Positions 36,573 to 46,738 of a stretch of 64,000 nucleotides of DNA are shown here, in pieces; position 1 is the stretch's first letter; each line of letters starts with the position of its first letter. Source of the stretch: Sneathiella sp. HT1-7 (GTDB lineage Bacteria; Pseudomonadota; Alphaproteobacteria; Sneathiellales; Sneathiellaceae); the NCBI RefSeq assembly GCF_020731145.1, contig NZ_JAJFZN010000003.1, positions 310,001-374,000 of the forward strand, given 5' to 3'. Below the pieces are notes generated by a model that was not told the DNA's origin, ran no database searches, and worked only from the letters and a program-made list of their open reading frames with translations. The position numbers were made by a program, and so were the translations under genes.

Positions 36573-36785
36573 ATGAAACTTGATACCATAGCGCTGATAC
36601 TGGCTGTCTTTGCCGGCGCGGTTTATCTATTCTTTCTGATTTTTGCCGGTGCAACAGCCTCATTTCCTTTCGGAGCAATCCTCTTCATCGTGTTGGCCTG
36701 TTTCTTCTACTTGCTGGCGCGTGTCTTGTGGCAGCGGAAAGCCAGTGACGAAGATGATTATTATGAACGAAATATCGATAAGTAA
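36573..36785 (+). CDS. small two-helix membrane protein
   Basis: The 70-residue protein has two hydrophobic helices (about 6-27 and 30-51) and an acidic tail (ASDEDDYYERNIDK). I do not recognise the family. AAGGA lies nine bases ahead of the ATG, and its stop is 12 bases before the YbjQ start, so the two are co-transcribed. Confidence 0.72.
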   Translation: MKLDTIALILAVFAGAVYLFFLIFAGATASFPFGAILFIVLACFFYLLARVLWQRKASDEDDYYERNIDK

Positions 36786-36797
36786 GTGAGAGTAACG

Positions 36798-37121
36798 ATG
36801 ATTGTAGCGACCACAGAAGAAATTGAAGGTCAGGAAATTGCCGAAGTGCTTGGTCTGGTTAGGGGGAATGTGATTCGCGCTAAGCATATTGGCACGGACA
36901 TTATTGCGGCACTGCGTAACCTTGTTGGCGGCGAAGTTCGGGAATACACAAAACTGATGGGAGAGGCCCGCGAGCAGGCGACAGATCGCATGATCACCGA
37001 AGCCAAGCTGAAAGGAGCGGATGCCGTCATCGGGATGCGCTTCACAACTTCCATGGTGATGGCAGGCTCTGCGGAAATCCTTGCCTATGGCACAGCAGTG
37101 CGGCTGGTTCCGAAGACATGA
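36798..37121 (+). CDS. YbjQ/UPF0145 family protein
   Basis: The 107-residue protein matches the YbjQ family: MIVATTEEIEGQEIAEVLGLVRGNVIRAKH, then REYTKLMGEAREQATDRMITEA and GADAVIGMRF. The fold is described as a putative heavy-metal-binding pentamer; function is unknown. The ATG at 36798 is preferred over GTG 36786 as homologues begin MIVTT. Confidence 0.88.
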   Translation: MIVATTEEIEGQEIAEVLGLVRGNVIRAKHIGTDIIAALRNLVGGEVREYTKLMGEAREQATDRMITEAKLKGADAVIGMRFTTSMVMAGSAEILAYGTAVRLVPKT

Positions 37122-37148
37122 GCCGCGACTGCCATAGAATAGAACCGG

Positions 37149-38165
37149 TTAGTAGTCTTTTTCGCCGATTTCGATAACGCATTTGCCGTCGACTTTGCGA
37201 TCAATTACGGCATCAAGTGCATCAACGAATTGGTCAAGAGAAAAACGGGCGCCGATCTCGGGCTTGATGAGGCCTTTTGAGTATAAATCAAGGACACCAG
37301 CCGCCATTTCGTCGAGGGCATCGATATATTGCTTTCGGTTACCGCCGGGCGACCAGCCGAAGAAATGGCCAAGGTTGAAGCCCATAGCTGATGCGTTTTT
37401 CAGCAAGAGTGTATTGGCCGCGATTTTGGGAATCTCCCCGCAGGCATAACCGATGGTCAGCAATCGCCCTTCCCACGCGAGGGAGCGGATGGACTGGATT
37501 GTCACATCGCCACCGATGCTGTCATAGACAAGATCAACCCCGCGACCGTTGGTTAGGTCCATTACGACATCGCGAAAATTGGATTCCCGGTGATCGATGA
37601 CGTGGTCCGCGCCGTGATGGCGGGCTGTCTCGCAATGATTTTTTCCGCCGGCGACAGCAATCACCGTTGCGCCAAGGGCCTTGCCGATCTCGACAGCTGC
37701 CGTTCCAACAGCTCCGGCTGCACCGTGAACGAGCAATGTCTCTCCGCTTTGCAAGTTGGCCCGGCGGATGAGCGCCCCGTAAGACGTGTTGTAGGAGGTG
37801 ATCAGCGCGGAGCCAACGGCGGGGTCCATTTCCTTCGGTATCTTGAAGCAGGCGACATCTTCAATTTTACAGAAACCGGCTGCACCACCGTGATCGACGC
37901 TGCACATGACATGATCGCCAACGGCAACGCGACTTACATTCTCTCCCACGGCGTGAACGATACCGGCGGCCTCTGTCGAGGGAATGTAGGGGAGGGGCGC
38001 CTTGCGCTGGTACTTTCCTGCAATGTTGAGGGAGGCAGCGAAACTTACCCCGGCCGCTTTATTGCGGACAACAACTTCGCCAGGGCCGGGCTCTGGAACG
38101 GGGAGGGTTTCGAGTTTGGCAACATCTCTATAGTTGCCGAATTCATGGATGACGATAGCGCGCAT
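37149..38165 (-). CDS. MDR-family NAD(P)H:quinone oxidoreductase
   Basis: The 338-residue protein has the GroES-like half (MRAIVIHEFG...EPGPGEVVVRNKAAGVSF) and a Rossmann half with LLVHGAAGAVGTAAVEIGKALGA. It lacks the zinc-binding cysteines of alcohol dehydrogenases, so it belongs to the zinc-free quinone oxidoreductase branch using NADPH. The substrate is unknown. It converges with ybjQ and is about 90 bases from the suhB-like gene. Confidence 0.87.
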   Translation of the reverse strand: MRAIVIHEFGNYRDVAKLETLPVPEPGPGEVVVRNKAAGVSFAASLNIAGKYQRKAPLPYIPSTEAAGIVHAVGENVSRVAVGDHVMCSVDHGGAAGFCKIEDVACFKIPKEMDPAVGSALITSYNTSYGALIRRANLQSGETLLVHGAAGAVGTAAVEIGKALGATVIAVAGGKNHCETARHHGADHVIDHRESNFRDVVMDLTNGRGVDLVYDSIGGDVTIQSIRSLAWEGRLLTIGYACGEIPKIAANTLLLKNASAMGFNLGHFFGWSPGGNRKQYIDALDEMAAGVLDLYSKGLIKPEIGARFSLDQFVDALDAVIDRKVDGKCVIEIGEKDY

Positions 38166-38255
38166 GTCACGTTGATCCTGACTTATTATTGATTGAAAAA
38201 CAGGGCCTTACTATAGCCGAGCTATCATCTGGAACAAGCTGTGATCGAGTGTTTT

Positions 38256-39059
38256 TTATCGCCCGAGGCGGATTTTCCGGAATATTTCCATCATCTGGCT
38301 ATTGATCCCGCTGTTGGTGGCGAGGATATCGCCTTTTTCCAGCATCTTCTCGCCGCCATCAAGTTGTGAGACAAGAGCGCCAGCCTCGCGCGCGATGATA
38401 ATGCCAGCGGCAATATCCCATTCAGCGAGATTTCGCTCCCAAAAACCATCATACCGGCCAGCAGCAACATAGGCGAGATCGAGGGCGGCAGACCCGAACC
38501 GGCGCACTCCAGCGGAAACGGACATGACCTGCTCAAGTTCCTGCAGAAATTTTCCGTGATCTGTCTTTCCCGTAAAGGGGATGCCGGTCGCCAGAATGCA
38601 ATCGGTCATCTTTGTCCGGCTGGAAACCCGAAGGCGGCGATCGTTCATATAGGCGCCACCGCCTTTTTCTGCCCAGAAAAGCTCGTCCTTCACTGGGTCG
38701 AGGATAATACCGGCAATGATTTCCTTGCCCGACTTAACGCCGATGGAAATGGAGAAATGGGGCAGGCCATGCAGGAAGTTTGTCGTGCCATCAAGAGGAT
38801 CGACAACCCAATAAGTCGTACCATCTTTTGCCTCGACAACGCCACCTTCTTCCAGGATAAAACCAAAATCAGGGCGCAGGCGGCCGAGTTCCTCACGTAG
38901 CGTCGCCTCGCAGGTCAGGTCTGCCTGGGAAACAAAATCCGCCGGGCCCTTGCGGGAAACTTGCAAATGCTCAACCTCGTTAAAGTCACGAAGCAGCTTG
39001 CGGGCCGCTTTGCGCGCGGAAAGCTCCATTGCGTTAATAATTGCGGATTTTCTCGCCAT
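38256..39059 (-). CDS. suhB: inositol monophosphatase family protein (SuhB-like)
   Basis: The 267-residue enzyme shows the Mg sites of the family: the EE pair in FILEEGG, DPLDGTTNFLHGLPHFSISIG and EWDIAAGIIIAREAG. It dephosphorylates inositol phosphate or similar sugar phosphates; SuhB of E. coli also binds RNA polymerase and ribosomal RNA antitermination complexes. The ATG at 39059 matches family starts (MARKSAIINAM). It is downstream of efp. Confidence 0.88.
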   Translation of the reverse strand: MARKSAIINAMELSARKAARKLLRDFNEVEHLQVSRKGPADFVSQADLTCEATLREELGRLRPDFGFILEEGGVVEAKDGTTYWVVDPLDGTTNFLHGLPHFSISIGVKSGKEIIAGIILDPVKDELFWAEKGGGAYMNDRRLRVSSRTKMTDCILATGIPFTGKTDHGKFLQELEQVMSVSAGVRRFGSAALDLAYVAAGRYDGFWERNLAEWDIAAGIIIAREAGALVSQLDGGEKMLEKGDILATNSGINSQMMEIFRKIRLGR

Positions 39060-39106
39060 CGGCTTTTGCCTTACAGTTAATCAGGAAGCGGGGATTGCTG
39101 CGGTCT

Positions 39107-39670
39107 TTAGTCCGCCCGCTTGAGATACTCGGATGTTTCCGTGTTGACAATGATTTTCTCGCCCGTCCCGCAAAATGGAGGCACCATCACCCGAATACCG
39201 TTCTCAAGTATAGCCGGTTTGTATGACGAGGCGGCGGTCTGCCCTTTGACGGTGGGCTCGGTTTCCGTAATTTCAAGCGTGACCTGCTCGGGCAGGATCA
39301 CGGTCAGCGGACTTTCCTCATGAAATTCAATCTCGACATCCATGCCGTCCTGCAGGAAGGCAGCACGTTCACCAACCATATCTTTTGAAATCGATACCTG
39401 TTCATAGTTGCTTGTATCCATGAAGGTCAGCAATTCGCCATCTTCAAACAAAAACTGATGCGGTTTCTGTTCCAGGCGGACCTTTTCGACGGATTCAGAG
39501 GCGCGGAAGCGCTCATTCAGCTTGGTGCCATCGCGGAGGTTTTTAAGCTCCACCTGCAGATAGGCGCCGCCCTTGCCGGGTTGCGTATGTTGAATCTTCA
39601 CGGCGACCCACAGGCCACCTTTATGCTCGATCACATTGCCCGGACGGACAGCATTTCCATTAATTTTCAT
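39107..39670 (-). CDS. efp: translation elongation factor P
   Basis: The 187-residue protein has the EF-P start [21 protein letters not shown] and the loop PGKGGAY with Lys33, the residue that is beta-lysylated in the EpmA pathway. It rescues ribosomes stalled on proline runs, which fits the Pro-rich TolA and the OmpA-like proteins encoded here. It lies 39 bases after thiE. Confidence 0.95.
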   Translation of the reverse strand: MKINGNAVRPGNVIEHKGGLWVAVKIQHTQPGKGGAYLQVELKNLRDGTKLNERFRASESVEKVRLEQKPHQFLFEDGELLTFMDTSNYEQVSISKDMVGERAAFLQDGMDVEIEFHEESPLTVILPEQVTLEITETEPTVKGQTAASSYKPAILENGIRVMVPPFCGTGEKIIVNTETSEYLKRAD

Positions 39671-39709
39671 GATTTTTCATTGCTCTCGTCAAAAAATTCT
39701 GGGCGGAAC

Positions 39710-40372
39710 CTACCAGTTTGCCACGACCTTATCAATCACCCGATTAAAGGCAGTAACTGCTTCCTTCGGGCCGTCCTTGTAATCCCAGATACCACCAGCG
39801 ACAGCCAGAAAATCCGCACCGCTCTCTAAAAGGATATCCGCATTCTCCACCGTGATTCCACCAATGGCGACAGAGGGGATCAACGTTGTCTCCGACCACC
39901 AAGCCAGGAGCTCCGGTTCCGCCTTGACGGTGTTCGCCTTGGTGGAGGAGGGGAAGAACGCGCCAAAGGCCACATAATCGGCCCCATCGTCGCCGGCAAC
40001 CATCGCCAGATGCTTTGAGTTTTTGCAGGTCACCCCGATAATTGCATCAGGCCCCAGAATTTCGCGGGCCTGTTTATAGGGTGTATCATCCTGACCGATA
40101 TGAACACCGTCAACATGAAGCTCTTTTGCGAGGTCCACGTCGTCATTAAGAAGAAACGCTACGTCTGCCTCTTCTGCGATAGGAAAAAGACGTTTAGTCG
40201 CTGCAATAACTTCTTCGGCGGGACGATCTTTCAGGCGAAGCTGAAAACAGCCAACATCGCCGCCTTTAAGCGCATCACGGAATGCGATCTCGAAAGCATT
40301 GAGATCAATGACCGGCGGTGATATCAGGTAGAGGCGGGGACGTTCCCGACCTTCTTCAGACGTTGTCCCCAT
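39710..40372 (-). CDS. thiE: thiamine phosphate synthase
   Basis: The 220-residue TIM-barrel enzyme has FQLRLKDR for pyrophosphate binding, LNDDVDLAKELHVDGVHIGQDD and GADYVAFGAFFPSSTK, as in ThiE. It joins hydroxymethylpyrimidine pyrophosphate and thiazole phosphate. It starts six bases after the aldolase stop. ThiD, the kinase for its pyrimidine substrate, is encoded at the other end of the window; transketolase in the same operon uses the cofactor. Confidence 0.9.
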   Translation of the reverse strand: MGTTSEEGRERPRLYLISPPVIDLNAFEIAFRDALKGGDVGCFQLRLKDRPAEEVIAATKRLFPIAEEADVAFLLNDDVDLAKELHVDGVHIGQDDTPYKQAREILGPDAIIGVTCKNSKHLAMVAGDDGADYVAFGAFFPSSTKANTVKAEPELLAWWSETTLIPSVAIGGITVENADILLESGADFLAVAGGIWDYKDGPKEAVTAFNRVIDKVVANW

Positions 40373-40378
40373 AAAACC

Positions 40379-41389
40379 TTATTCCATATCCGAACTGTAT
40401 TCGCCGTCGCGGGCGGCGCTGGTCAGCTTGGCGCGATGCAGGAAGGCGTTCTGCGCAGCTTCCACATTCTCAGCCTTGCCCTGCCAGGTGGCAAGGGCGG
40501 AAGCCTGAAGTGCCCGGCCGAAGGAATAGCTGATTTCCCATGGGAACTTGCCCATTTTATTCATGGCATTGAGATGCTCAGTCGCCTGTTGCTCGCTCTG
40601 TCCGCCGGAGAGGAAGACAATACCCGGAACAGCGGCTGGCACGGTTTGCTCAAAACAGTAGAGGGTTTTCGTTGCAACTTCCTCGACACTGGCCTGCTCG
40701 GGGCAGTCTTTGCCGGAAATAACCATATTCGGTTTCAGCAACATCTGCTCAAGCACGACGCGCTGTTTGTATAGCTCGTCAAAAACGGTTTTTAGTGTCG
40801 TTTCCGTCACCGCATAGCATTCGTCAATATTATGATCGCCATCCATCATCACTTCCGGTTCGACGATCGGGACGATACCCGCTTCCTGACAAAGCGCCGC
40901 ATAGCGGGCAAGGGCGTGGGCGTTAGTATCGATACAATATTGGCTGGGCGCGCTGTCTCCGATGGAGATCACGGCGCGCCATTTGGCGAAACGTGCACCG
41001 AGTTTGTGATATTCATTGAGCCGGTCGCGGAGGCCGTCCAGCCCTTCGGTTACGAGTTCACCTTCAGAAAAGGCGAGAGGCTTCGCGCCTGTATCGACCT
41101 TGATGCCGGGGATAATGCCCTGCTTCATGATCAGATCGGTCAGCGGGCCGCCATTTTTCGACTGCTGACGGAGGGTTTCATCATAGAGGATCACACCACT
41201 GATATAGTCGCCGGCCCCCTTTGAGGAGAGCAGCAACTCGCGGTAATCGCGGCGGGTATCTTCCGTGCTGGGCGTGTTGATAGTATCAAGGCGTTTCTTG
41301 ATGGTTCCAGTGCTTTCATCCGCGGCAAGAATGCCCTTGCTGGGGGCGACAAGTGCTTTCGCAATATCTTCTAGGTCCATGTCATCCAT
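40379..41389 (-). CDS. class I fructose-bisphosphate aldolase
   Basis: The 336-residue enzyme resembles eukaryote-type class I aldolase: APSKGILAADESTGTIKKR at the start, VEPEVMMDGDH, the Schiff-base Lys region in LLKPNMV and GIVFLSGGQSEQQAT. It cleaves fructose 1,6-bisphosphate without a metal. The ATG at 41389 has AGAGG eight bases ahead; a GTG at 41398 is the alternative. Placed with pgk, gap and tkt it serves glycolysis, gluconeogenesis or the pentose pathway. Confidence 0.92.
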   Translation of the reverse strand: MDDMDLEDIAKALVAPSKGILAADESTGTIKKRLDTINTPSTEDTRRDYRELLLSSKGAGDYISGVILYDETLRQQSKNGGPLTDLIMKQGIIPGIKVDTGAKPLAFSEGELVTEGLDGLRDRLNEYHKLGARFAKWRAVISIGDSAPSQYCIDTNAHALARYAALCQEAGIVPIVEPEVMMDGDHNIDECYAVTETTLKTVFDELYKQRVVLEQMLLKPNMVISGKDCPEQASVEEVATKTLYCFEQTVPAAVPGIVFLSGGQSEQQATEHLNAMNKMGKFPWEISYSFGRALQASALATWQGKAENVEAAQNAFLHRAKLTSAARDGEYSSDME

Positions 41390-41419
41390 TTTCTTCACCT
41401 CTTAAAATTATTTGCCGGG

Positions 41420-42613
41420 TCAGCGGCTAAGCGCGGCAACCCCAGGAAGCGTCTTGCCTTCCATCCATTCGAGGAAGGCGCCGCCTGCTGTCGAGATATA
41501 GGTCAAACCCTCGGTAACGCCTGCTTTTGCGAGCGCTGAAACCGTATCGCCGCCACCTGCGACAGAAATAAGTGCGCCAGATTTTGTCAGTTTTTCAGCT
41601 TCCTTGGCGACAGCGGTTGTGCCGTCACCGAAAGGATCAATCTCGAAGGCGCCGAACGGGCCGTTCCAGATCAGCGTTTTTACTGTCGCAAGACGTTCTT
41701 TGAGCAAGGTAACAGATTCAGGTGCTATATCGAGAATCATTTCGTCCGCCTGTACATCATTGACATGCGCCGTCCGGTTGGCGGCCCCGGCCTTGAATTC
41801 CTTGGCTAGCACAACATGAGAGGGAAGCATTACATCGCAACCGACCTTCTCGGCCTTCGCAAGGATCTCGGAGGCTGTCTCGGCAAGATCATGCTCGCAG
41901 AGGGACGCGCCAACATTCACGCCCTTTGCATTGAGAAAGGTATTGGCCATACCGCCACCAATCACAAGCACATCCACCTTCTCGATCAGATTGAAGAGAA
42001 GTTCAAGTTTGCTGGAAATTTTTGCGCCGCCGACAACTGCCATAACCGGGCGAGCAGGTTTCTCAAGCGCTTTTGAAAGCGCAGTGAGCTCGGCTTCCAT
42101 ATTCCGGCCAGCGTAGGCGGGCAAGAGATGGGCGAGGGCCTCGGTCGATGCATGGGCACGGTGGGAACAGGAAAAGGCATCGTTCACGTAAACATCGCCA
42201 GCAGCGGCGAGTTCTTTTGCAAAATCCGCATCATTCTTTTCTTCACCCGCGTGATAGCGGACATTCTCGGCAAGCAGGATATCACCCGCCTTGGCCGAGG
42301 CGATAGCCGCCGCAACCGGTGTGCCAATGCAATCGTCAATAAAGGTAACCGGCCGCTTGATATGAGCGGCCAGCCCGTCGGCAATAGGACGGAGGGACAT
42401 TTCCGGGACGACCTTGCCTTTGGGGCGCCCGAAATGGCTGAGCAGAAGGACTTTCGCGCCCTTATCTGCAAGCTCGGTCAAAGTTGGCAGGATACGGTCA
42501 ATACGGGTGAAGTCGGCAATCTTGCCTTCCTCCACTGGCACATTGAGATCGACACGGACCAGAACCGTTTTTCCGCTGGCATCCAGATCATCGAGAGTTC
42601 TGAAATCAACCAT
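41420..42613 (-). CDS. pgk: phosphoglycerate kinase
   Basis: The 397-residue enzyme shows [34 protein letters not shown], the nucleotide stretch [14 protein letters not shown] and the C-terminal [17 protein letters not shown]. It transfers phosphate from 1,3-bisphosphoglycerate to ADP. The ATG at 42613 has GGAG ahead and matches the family start. It is 26 bases after gap. Confidence 0.96.
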   Translation of the reverse strand: MVDFRTLDDLDASGKTVLVRVDLNVPVEEGKIADFTRIDRILPTLTELADKGAKVLLLSHFGRPKGKVVPEMSLRPIADGLAAHIKRPVTFIDDCIGTPVAAAIASAKAGDILLAENVRYHAGEEKNDADFAKELAAAGDVYVNDAFSCSHRAHASTEALAHLLPAYAGRNMEAELTALSKALEKPARPVMAVVGGAKISSKLELLFNLIEKVDVLVIGGGMANTFLNAKGVNVGASLCEHDLAETASEILAKAEKVGCDVMLPSHVVLAKEFKAGAANRTAHVNDVQADEMILDIAPESVTLLKERLATVKTLIWNGPFGAFEIDPFGDGTTAVAKEAEKLTKSGALISVAGGGDTVSALAKAGVTEGLTYISTAGGAFLEWMEGKTLPGVAALSR

Positions 42614-42639
42614 GTTGTTACTCCGTCCCAGTTTGTGCG

Positions 42640-43647
42640 TTACTTGGCGTTTGCCATGGCAAGTGCCGTATCGCTCATCCGGTTGGAGAAGCCCCATTCG
42701 TTGTCGTACCAGCTCAGGACACGAACGAAGGTGCCGTCGATGACCTGAGTCTGGGTCAGATCGAAGGTGGAAGAGGCCGGGTTATGATTAAAGTCGATGG
42801 AGACAACTGGATCGCTGTTCGCGTCGAGGACACCTTTCAAGCGACCGTTTGCGGCCTCAGAGATGGCATCGTTGACTTCTTCCTTGGTGGTCGAACGACC
42901 GGCGACGAAGGTCAGGTCAATCATGGAAACATTCGGTGTTGGCACGCGAACCGAAGTTCCATCAAGCTTGCCAACCAGTTCCGGCAGCACGAGACCAACG
43001 GCCTTGGCAGCGCCAGTCGAGGTTGGGATCATTGACATACCGGCTGCCCGTGCGCGACGCGGATCGGAATGTAGCGTATCCAGAACCGGCTGATCGCCTG
43101 TAAAGGCATGAATAGTCGTCATGAAGCCATGAACCAGACCAACAGAGTCGTTCAATACTTGCGCAACCGGTGCCAGACAGTTTGTGGTGCAGGACGCGTT
43201 GGAAACGATCGTGTGATCTTTCGCCAGCTTGTCATGGTTGACGCCGTAAACGACGGTCAGGTCAACATCTGTTCCCGGAGCGGAGATAAGGACTTTCTTC
43301 GCACCTGCTTCGATATGCTTGGCGGCGGCTTCGCGCTTGGTAAAGATGCCAGTACATTCAAAGGCGATATCGACATTGAGGGCGCCCCAAGGCAGATCGG
43401 CAGGGTTACGCTCTGCGGTGACCTTGATTGGGCCACGGCCGAGATCGATGGTGTCGCCGTCAACCGTTACCGTGCCGGGATAGCGGCCATGCACGCTGTC
43501 ATATTTCAGAAGGTGGGCGTTGGCTTCAACCGAACCCAGATCATTGATTCCGACAACTTCAATATCGGTCCGGCCAGATTCATAGATTGCCCGAAGGATA
43601 TTCCGTCCAATCCGTCCAAAACCGTTAATTGCTACACGAACAGTCAT
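42640..43647 (-). CDS. gap: type I glyceraldehyde-3-phosphate dehydrogenase
   Basis: The 335-residue enzyme has [14 protein letters not shown] for NAD binding and the catalytic Cys in [12 protein letters not shown], with HAFTGDQ and [11 protein letters not shown] near the end. It oxidises and phosphorylates glyceraldehyde-3-phosphate. It lies between tkt and pgk, the common alphaproteobacterial order. Confidence 0.96.
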   Translation of the reverse strand: MTVRVAINGFGRIGRNILRAIYESGRTDIEVVGINDLGSVEANAHLLKYDSVHGRYPGTVTVDGDTIDLGRGPIKVTAERNPADLPWGALNVDIAFECTGIFTKREAAAKHIEAGAKKVLISAPGTDVDLTVVYGVNHDKLAKDHTIVSNASCTTNCLAPVAQVLNDSVGLVHGFMTTIHAFTGDQPVLDTLHSDPRRARAAGMSMIPTSTGAAKAVGLVLPELVGKLDGTSVRVPTPNVSMIDLTFVAGRSTTKEEVNDAISEAANGRLKGVLDANSDPVVSIDFNHNPASSTFDLTQTQVIDGTFVRVLSWYDNEWGFSNRMSDTALAMANAK

Positions 43648-43702
43648 TTTCTTCTACTCCTGATTGCCGGTCTCTTAGTTTCTGCCGGCCTTTGCTCTTA
43701 AG

Positions 43703-45706
43703 TTAAAGCCTGTCTTTTGCCGATGCGACAATTGCCTCGGCGGTGATTCCAAAATGTTTATATAGTTCGCCCGCCGGAGCGGAGGCGCCAAAGCTGTCAA
43801 TGCCAACAAAACCGCCTTCCGTGCCGGTATATCTTTCCCAGCCCATGGAACAGCCCGCTTCAACAGCAATTCTTACAGTATCTGTATTAAGTGTTTCTTT
43901 TTTGTAAGCATCGTCCTGTTTTTCGAACAATTCCCAACATGGCATGGAAACAACCCGTGTGCCGATACCTTCGCTTTCCAGCATCTTCTGTGCTTTCAGG
44001 GCGAGGGATATTTCTGACCCGGTTGCAATAAGGGTGACTTTTGCGTCCAGATTGGCGGCGGCCAGCTCATATCCACCCTTGCCGCAGAGATTTTCTGCGG
44101 TGTGGGTTTTCCGAACCAACTCCAGACCCTGACGGCTGAGCGACAGGATGGATGGCGTGGATTTGGACTGAAGAGCTAGCTGCCAGCATTCTGCCGTTTC
44201 AATGGCGTCTGCAGGACGGAACACATTGACGTTTGGCATCGCCCGGAGGGCGGCCAGATGCTCAACTGGTTGATGCGTCGGGCCATCTTCGCCAAGTCCG
44301 ATGGAATCATGGGTCATCACATAGATAACCCGTTGCTCCATCAGCGCGGAGAGGCGGATTGCCGGGCGGGCATAGTCGGTGAAGACCATGAAGGTACCGC
44401 CATAGGGGATAAAGCCCCTGTGTAGCGCCATGCCGTTCATAATGGCGGACATGCCAAACTCGCGGACACCATAATAAATATAGCGGCCGGAGAAATCCTC
44501 CGCTGATATAGGTTTTAACTGCGGTGTCAGGGTGAGGTTCGATCCCGTCAGGTCGGCAGAGCCACCAACAGTGATATCAACCTTTTCGTTGATGACTTTC
44601 AGTGCTTCCTGACTTGATTTGCGGGTTGCCCAAGCCGGGGCATCTTCACTTAGCTGCCGCTTATACTCCAAAATGGCATCATCAAGATCCGATGGCAAAT
44701 CGCCGACCAAGCTATTGTTGAATTCTGAACGAACTTCTGCGGGCAGGGCGTTCAGGCTTTCTTCCCAGGCAGTGGAGTGCCGGGCACCCATTGTGCCGAC
44801 ACAACGCCATTTATCGAGGATGTCGTTGGGAATTTCAAACGGAGCGTACGGCCAGTTCAATTCCTTTCTTGCAAGCGCGATTTCTTCGTCCCCGAGCGGA
44901 GCGCCGTGAACACCGGAAGTACCCTGTTTGTTGGGAGCCCCGAAACCAATTGTCGTACGGCAGGCAATCATGGACGGTTTGTCCGTTTCCTTCGCCGCGG
45001 CAATGGCTTTTTCAATCTGCGCTGCATCATGGCCGTCAACGGACTGAACGTCCCATCCATGGGCCTCGAAGCGTTTAGCCTGATCATCGGAGACCGCCAG
45101 ATCGGTGGAACCGTCGATGCTGATGGCGTTATCGTCCCACAGCACGATCAACTTGTTCAGCTTGAGGTGACCGGCAAATGAGATCGCTTCATGGCTGATC
45201 CCCTCCATCAGGCAGCCGTCGCCGGCAATCACATATGTATGGTGATCGACAATGTCTTTATAGCGCGCGGCCTGCATCTTTTCGGCAAGCGCCATGCCGA
45301 CAGCCATGGCAAGACCCTGACCAAGCGGTCCGGTTGTTGTTTCTACGCCTTCCGCATGACCGAATTCCGGATGCCCTGCGGTTTTGGAGCCGAGCTGGCG
45401 GAAATTCTTGATTTCCTCCAGCGTCACATCCTTGTATCCGGTCAGATGAAGCACCGAATAAAGCAACATCGACCCATGGCCAGCAGACAGGACAAAACGA
45501 TCGCGGTCTGGCCAATTTGGTTTTGCCGGGTCGAATTTCAGGAATTTGGAAAACAGGACGGTCGCAACATCGGCCATCCCCATCGGCATGCCGGGATGCC
45601 CGGAATTTGCGGCCTGCACGGCATCCATGGACAGTGCCCGAATGGCGTTTGCCATATTATCATGTTTGCTTGAGTTCGGTGACGACTTAAGCCCGATCTT
45701 GTTCAT
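43703..45706 (-). CDS. tkt: transketolase
   Basis: The 667-residue thiamin enzyme has [25 protein letters not shown], the TPP motif [13 protein letters not shown]...[10 protein letters not shown], and [22 protein letters not shown]. It shuttles two-carbon units in the pentose phosphate pathway. The ATG at 45706 gives a normal N-terminus; a GTG at 45727 with AAGGAA six bases ahead is a real alternative. It heads the minus-strand tkt-gap-pgk-fba-thiE series. Confidence 0.95.
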   Translation of the reverse strand: MNKIGLKSSPNSSKHDNMANAIRALSMDAVQAANSGHPGMPMGMADVATVLFSKFLKFDPAKPNWPDRDRFVLSAGHGSMLLYSVLHLTGYKDVTLEEIKNFRQLGSKTAGHPEFGHAEGVETTTGPLGQGLAMAVGMALAEKMQAARYKDIVDHHTYVIAGDGCLMEGISHEAISFAGHLKLNKLIVLWDDNAISIDGSTDLAVSDDQAKRFEAHGWDVQSVDGHDAAQIEKAIAAAKETDKPSMIACRTTIGFGAPNKQGTSGVHGAPLGDEEIALARKELNWPYAPFEIPNDILDKWRCVGTMGARHSTAWEESLNALPAEVRSEFNNSLVGDLPSDLDDAILEYKRQLSEDAPAWATRKSSQEALKVINEKVDITVGGSADLTGSNLTLTPQLKPISAEDFSGRYIYYGVREFGMSAIMNGMALHRGFIPYGGTFMVFTDYARPAIRLSALMEQRVIYVMTHDSIGLGEDGPTHQPVEHLAALRAMPNVNVFRPADAIETAECWQLALQSKSTPSILSLSRQGLELVRKTHTAENLCGKGGYELAAANLDAKVTLIATGSEISLALKAQKMLESEGIGTRVVSMPCWELFEKQDDAYKKETLNTDTVRIAVEAGCSMGWERYTGTEGGFVGIDSFGASAPAGELYKHFGITAEAIVASAKDRL

Positions 45707-45727
45707 ACTTGGCTCATCTCCATCCAC

Positions 45728-46110
45728 CAGCGGTTCCTTATACTACCCTTAATTTTGCGTGCCATACGCGATTGAAGGGACAAATGCACAGGGTGCATTT
45801 TCGGATTGCTGGTGCCCGTCTTCGGGGTGGTTTCAAAATGTATCCGTTCGTCAGATCATTCCGCTTTATCTGCTGACTTCGCGCATTGACGAGTCGGCGT
45901 CCGGAATGCAAAGCCAAAAGGGGTTCCTTTCGGAATCGGGGCGAAGATGCCGCCCAAACACCGGCACGTCAACCGCTTAGTTCACGGAAAAGGCGCGAAT
46001 CCCTACAAAATGCGTCTCAACCAATAAGGTTGACGAGCATTACAGCATGATCGTATTGTCAAAGGTGAGAGATTTCCGGTAACTGACCATAAACAGTGTG
46101 GAATAGTCTG
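45728..46110. other. divergent intergenic region between tkt and the zapA operon
   Basis: About 380 bases without a convincing gene; one open frame here (45759-45980) has poor composition. It holds a perfect palindrome AAATGCAC-AGG-GTGCATTT at 45782-45800, about 60 bases ahead of tkt, which may be an operator for the carbon genes, and a candidate promoter for the plus-strand genes at 46030-46059. Confidence 0.5.
46030..46059 (+). promoter_or_regulatory. candidate promoter of the zapA operon
   Basis: TTGACG at 46030-46035 and TATTGT at 46054-46059 with an 18-base spacer precede the first ORF by about 50 bases. Pattern evidence only. Confidence 0.4.
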
Positions 46111-46383
46111 ATGGGGAACGAGCAGGATAGCGAATCAAGGATGGAGGCGGCCTTAGCCAGGCTTGAGAAAGCCGCCACTACCCTGACGCAAGAGAAGCAG
46201 CAGGGGGAATTTGGTTCGGGCGGTGATGCCGTCGGATCTGACCTGGCCGCCGAGAATGAGGCACTGAAAAGCGAGCTTGAAGCTTTGCGTGGGAAATATG
46301 AAGCGTTGAAAAAGAAGACACAGGCAGTGTCCGGTCGCCTTGATCAGTCGATTGATCAACTCAGCATGATATTGGAGCAGTAG
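46111..46383 (+). CDS. small coiled-coil protein, DUF4164-like
   Basis: The 90-residue product is almost entirely helical, with heptads in LAAENEALKSELEALRGKYEALKKK. Such short coiled-coil proteins commonly precede zapA in alphaproteobacteria and are labelled DUF4164; the role may be in division but is not shown. The ATG at 46111 (MGNEQD) is preferred to GTG 46096. One base separates its stop from zapA. Confidence 0.68.
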   Translation: MGNEQDSESRMEAALARLEKAATTLTQEKQQGEFGSGGDAVGSDLAAENEALKSELEALRGKYEALKKKTQAVSGRLDQSIDQLSMILEQ

Positions 46384-46384
46384 C

Positions 46385-46696
46385 ATGGGATCACTGACAG
46401 TCAATGTGAACGGACGGTCCTATCCGATTGTCTGCGGCGACGGTGAGGAACCTCATCTGGAGTATCTGGCCGAGTTCGTTGATAAAAAGGTTCAGGATTT
46501 GACAGGGTCGGTCGGAAATGCGAGCGAGGGCCAGCTTCTGATGATGGCATGCCTGCTGATCGCCGATGACCTGTCGCAAGCTTATGAAACCATCGAGAAC
46601 CTCCGTGAAGGTACTGAAACAGCCGGGGACACTTCTGCGCAGGATACATGGGCAGAAAAAATTGAGGCTATTGCACTAAAGCTCGAAAATGCTTAA
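46385..46696 (+). CDS. zapA: cell division protein ZapA
   Basis: The 103-residue protein has the ZapA pattern LTVNVNGRSYPIVCGDGEEPHLEYLAEFVDKKV and LLMMACLLIADDLSQAYE, followed by a helical tail. ZapA crosslinks FtsZ filaments at the division ring. The following 6S RNA and 5-FTHF cyclo-ligase reproduce a gene order kept from gamma- to alphaproteobacteria. Confidence 0.9.
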   Translation: MGSLTVNVNGRSYPIVCGDGEEPHLEYLAEFVDKKVQDLTGSVGNASEGQLLMMACLLIADDLSQAYETIENLREGTETAGDTSAQDTWAEKIEAIALKLENA

Positions 46697-46738
46697 ATGG
46701 ACGATGTTGCACTGACTTGTGCGTTAGACGAATGATAT

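Noticed and set aside
45759-45980. 73-residue frame in the tkt/zapA intergenic region
   Set aside because: Odd composition, no clear ribosome site, no recognisable family, and it covers a palindrome likely to be regulatory.
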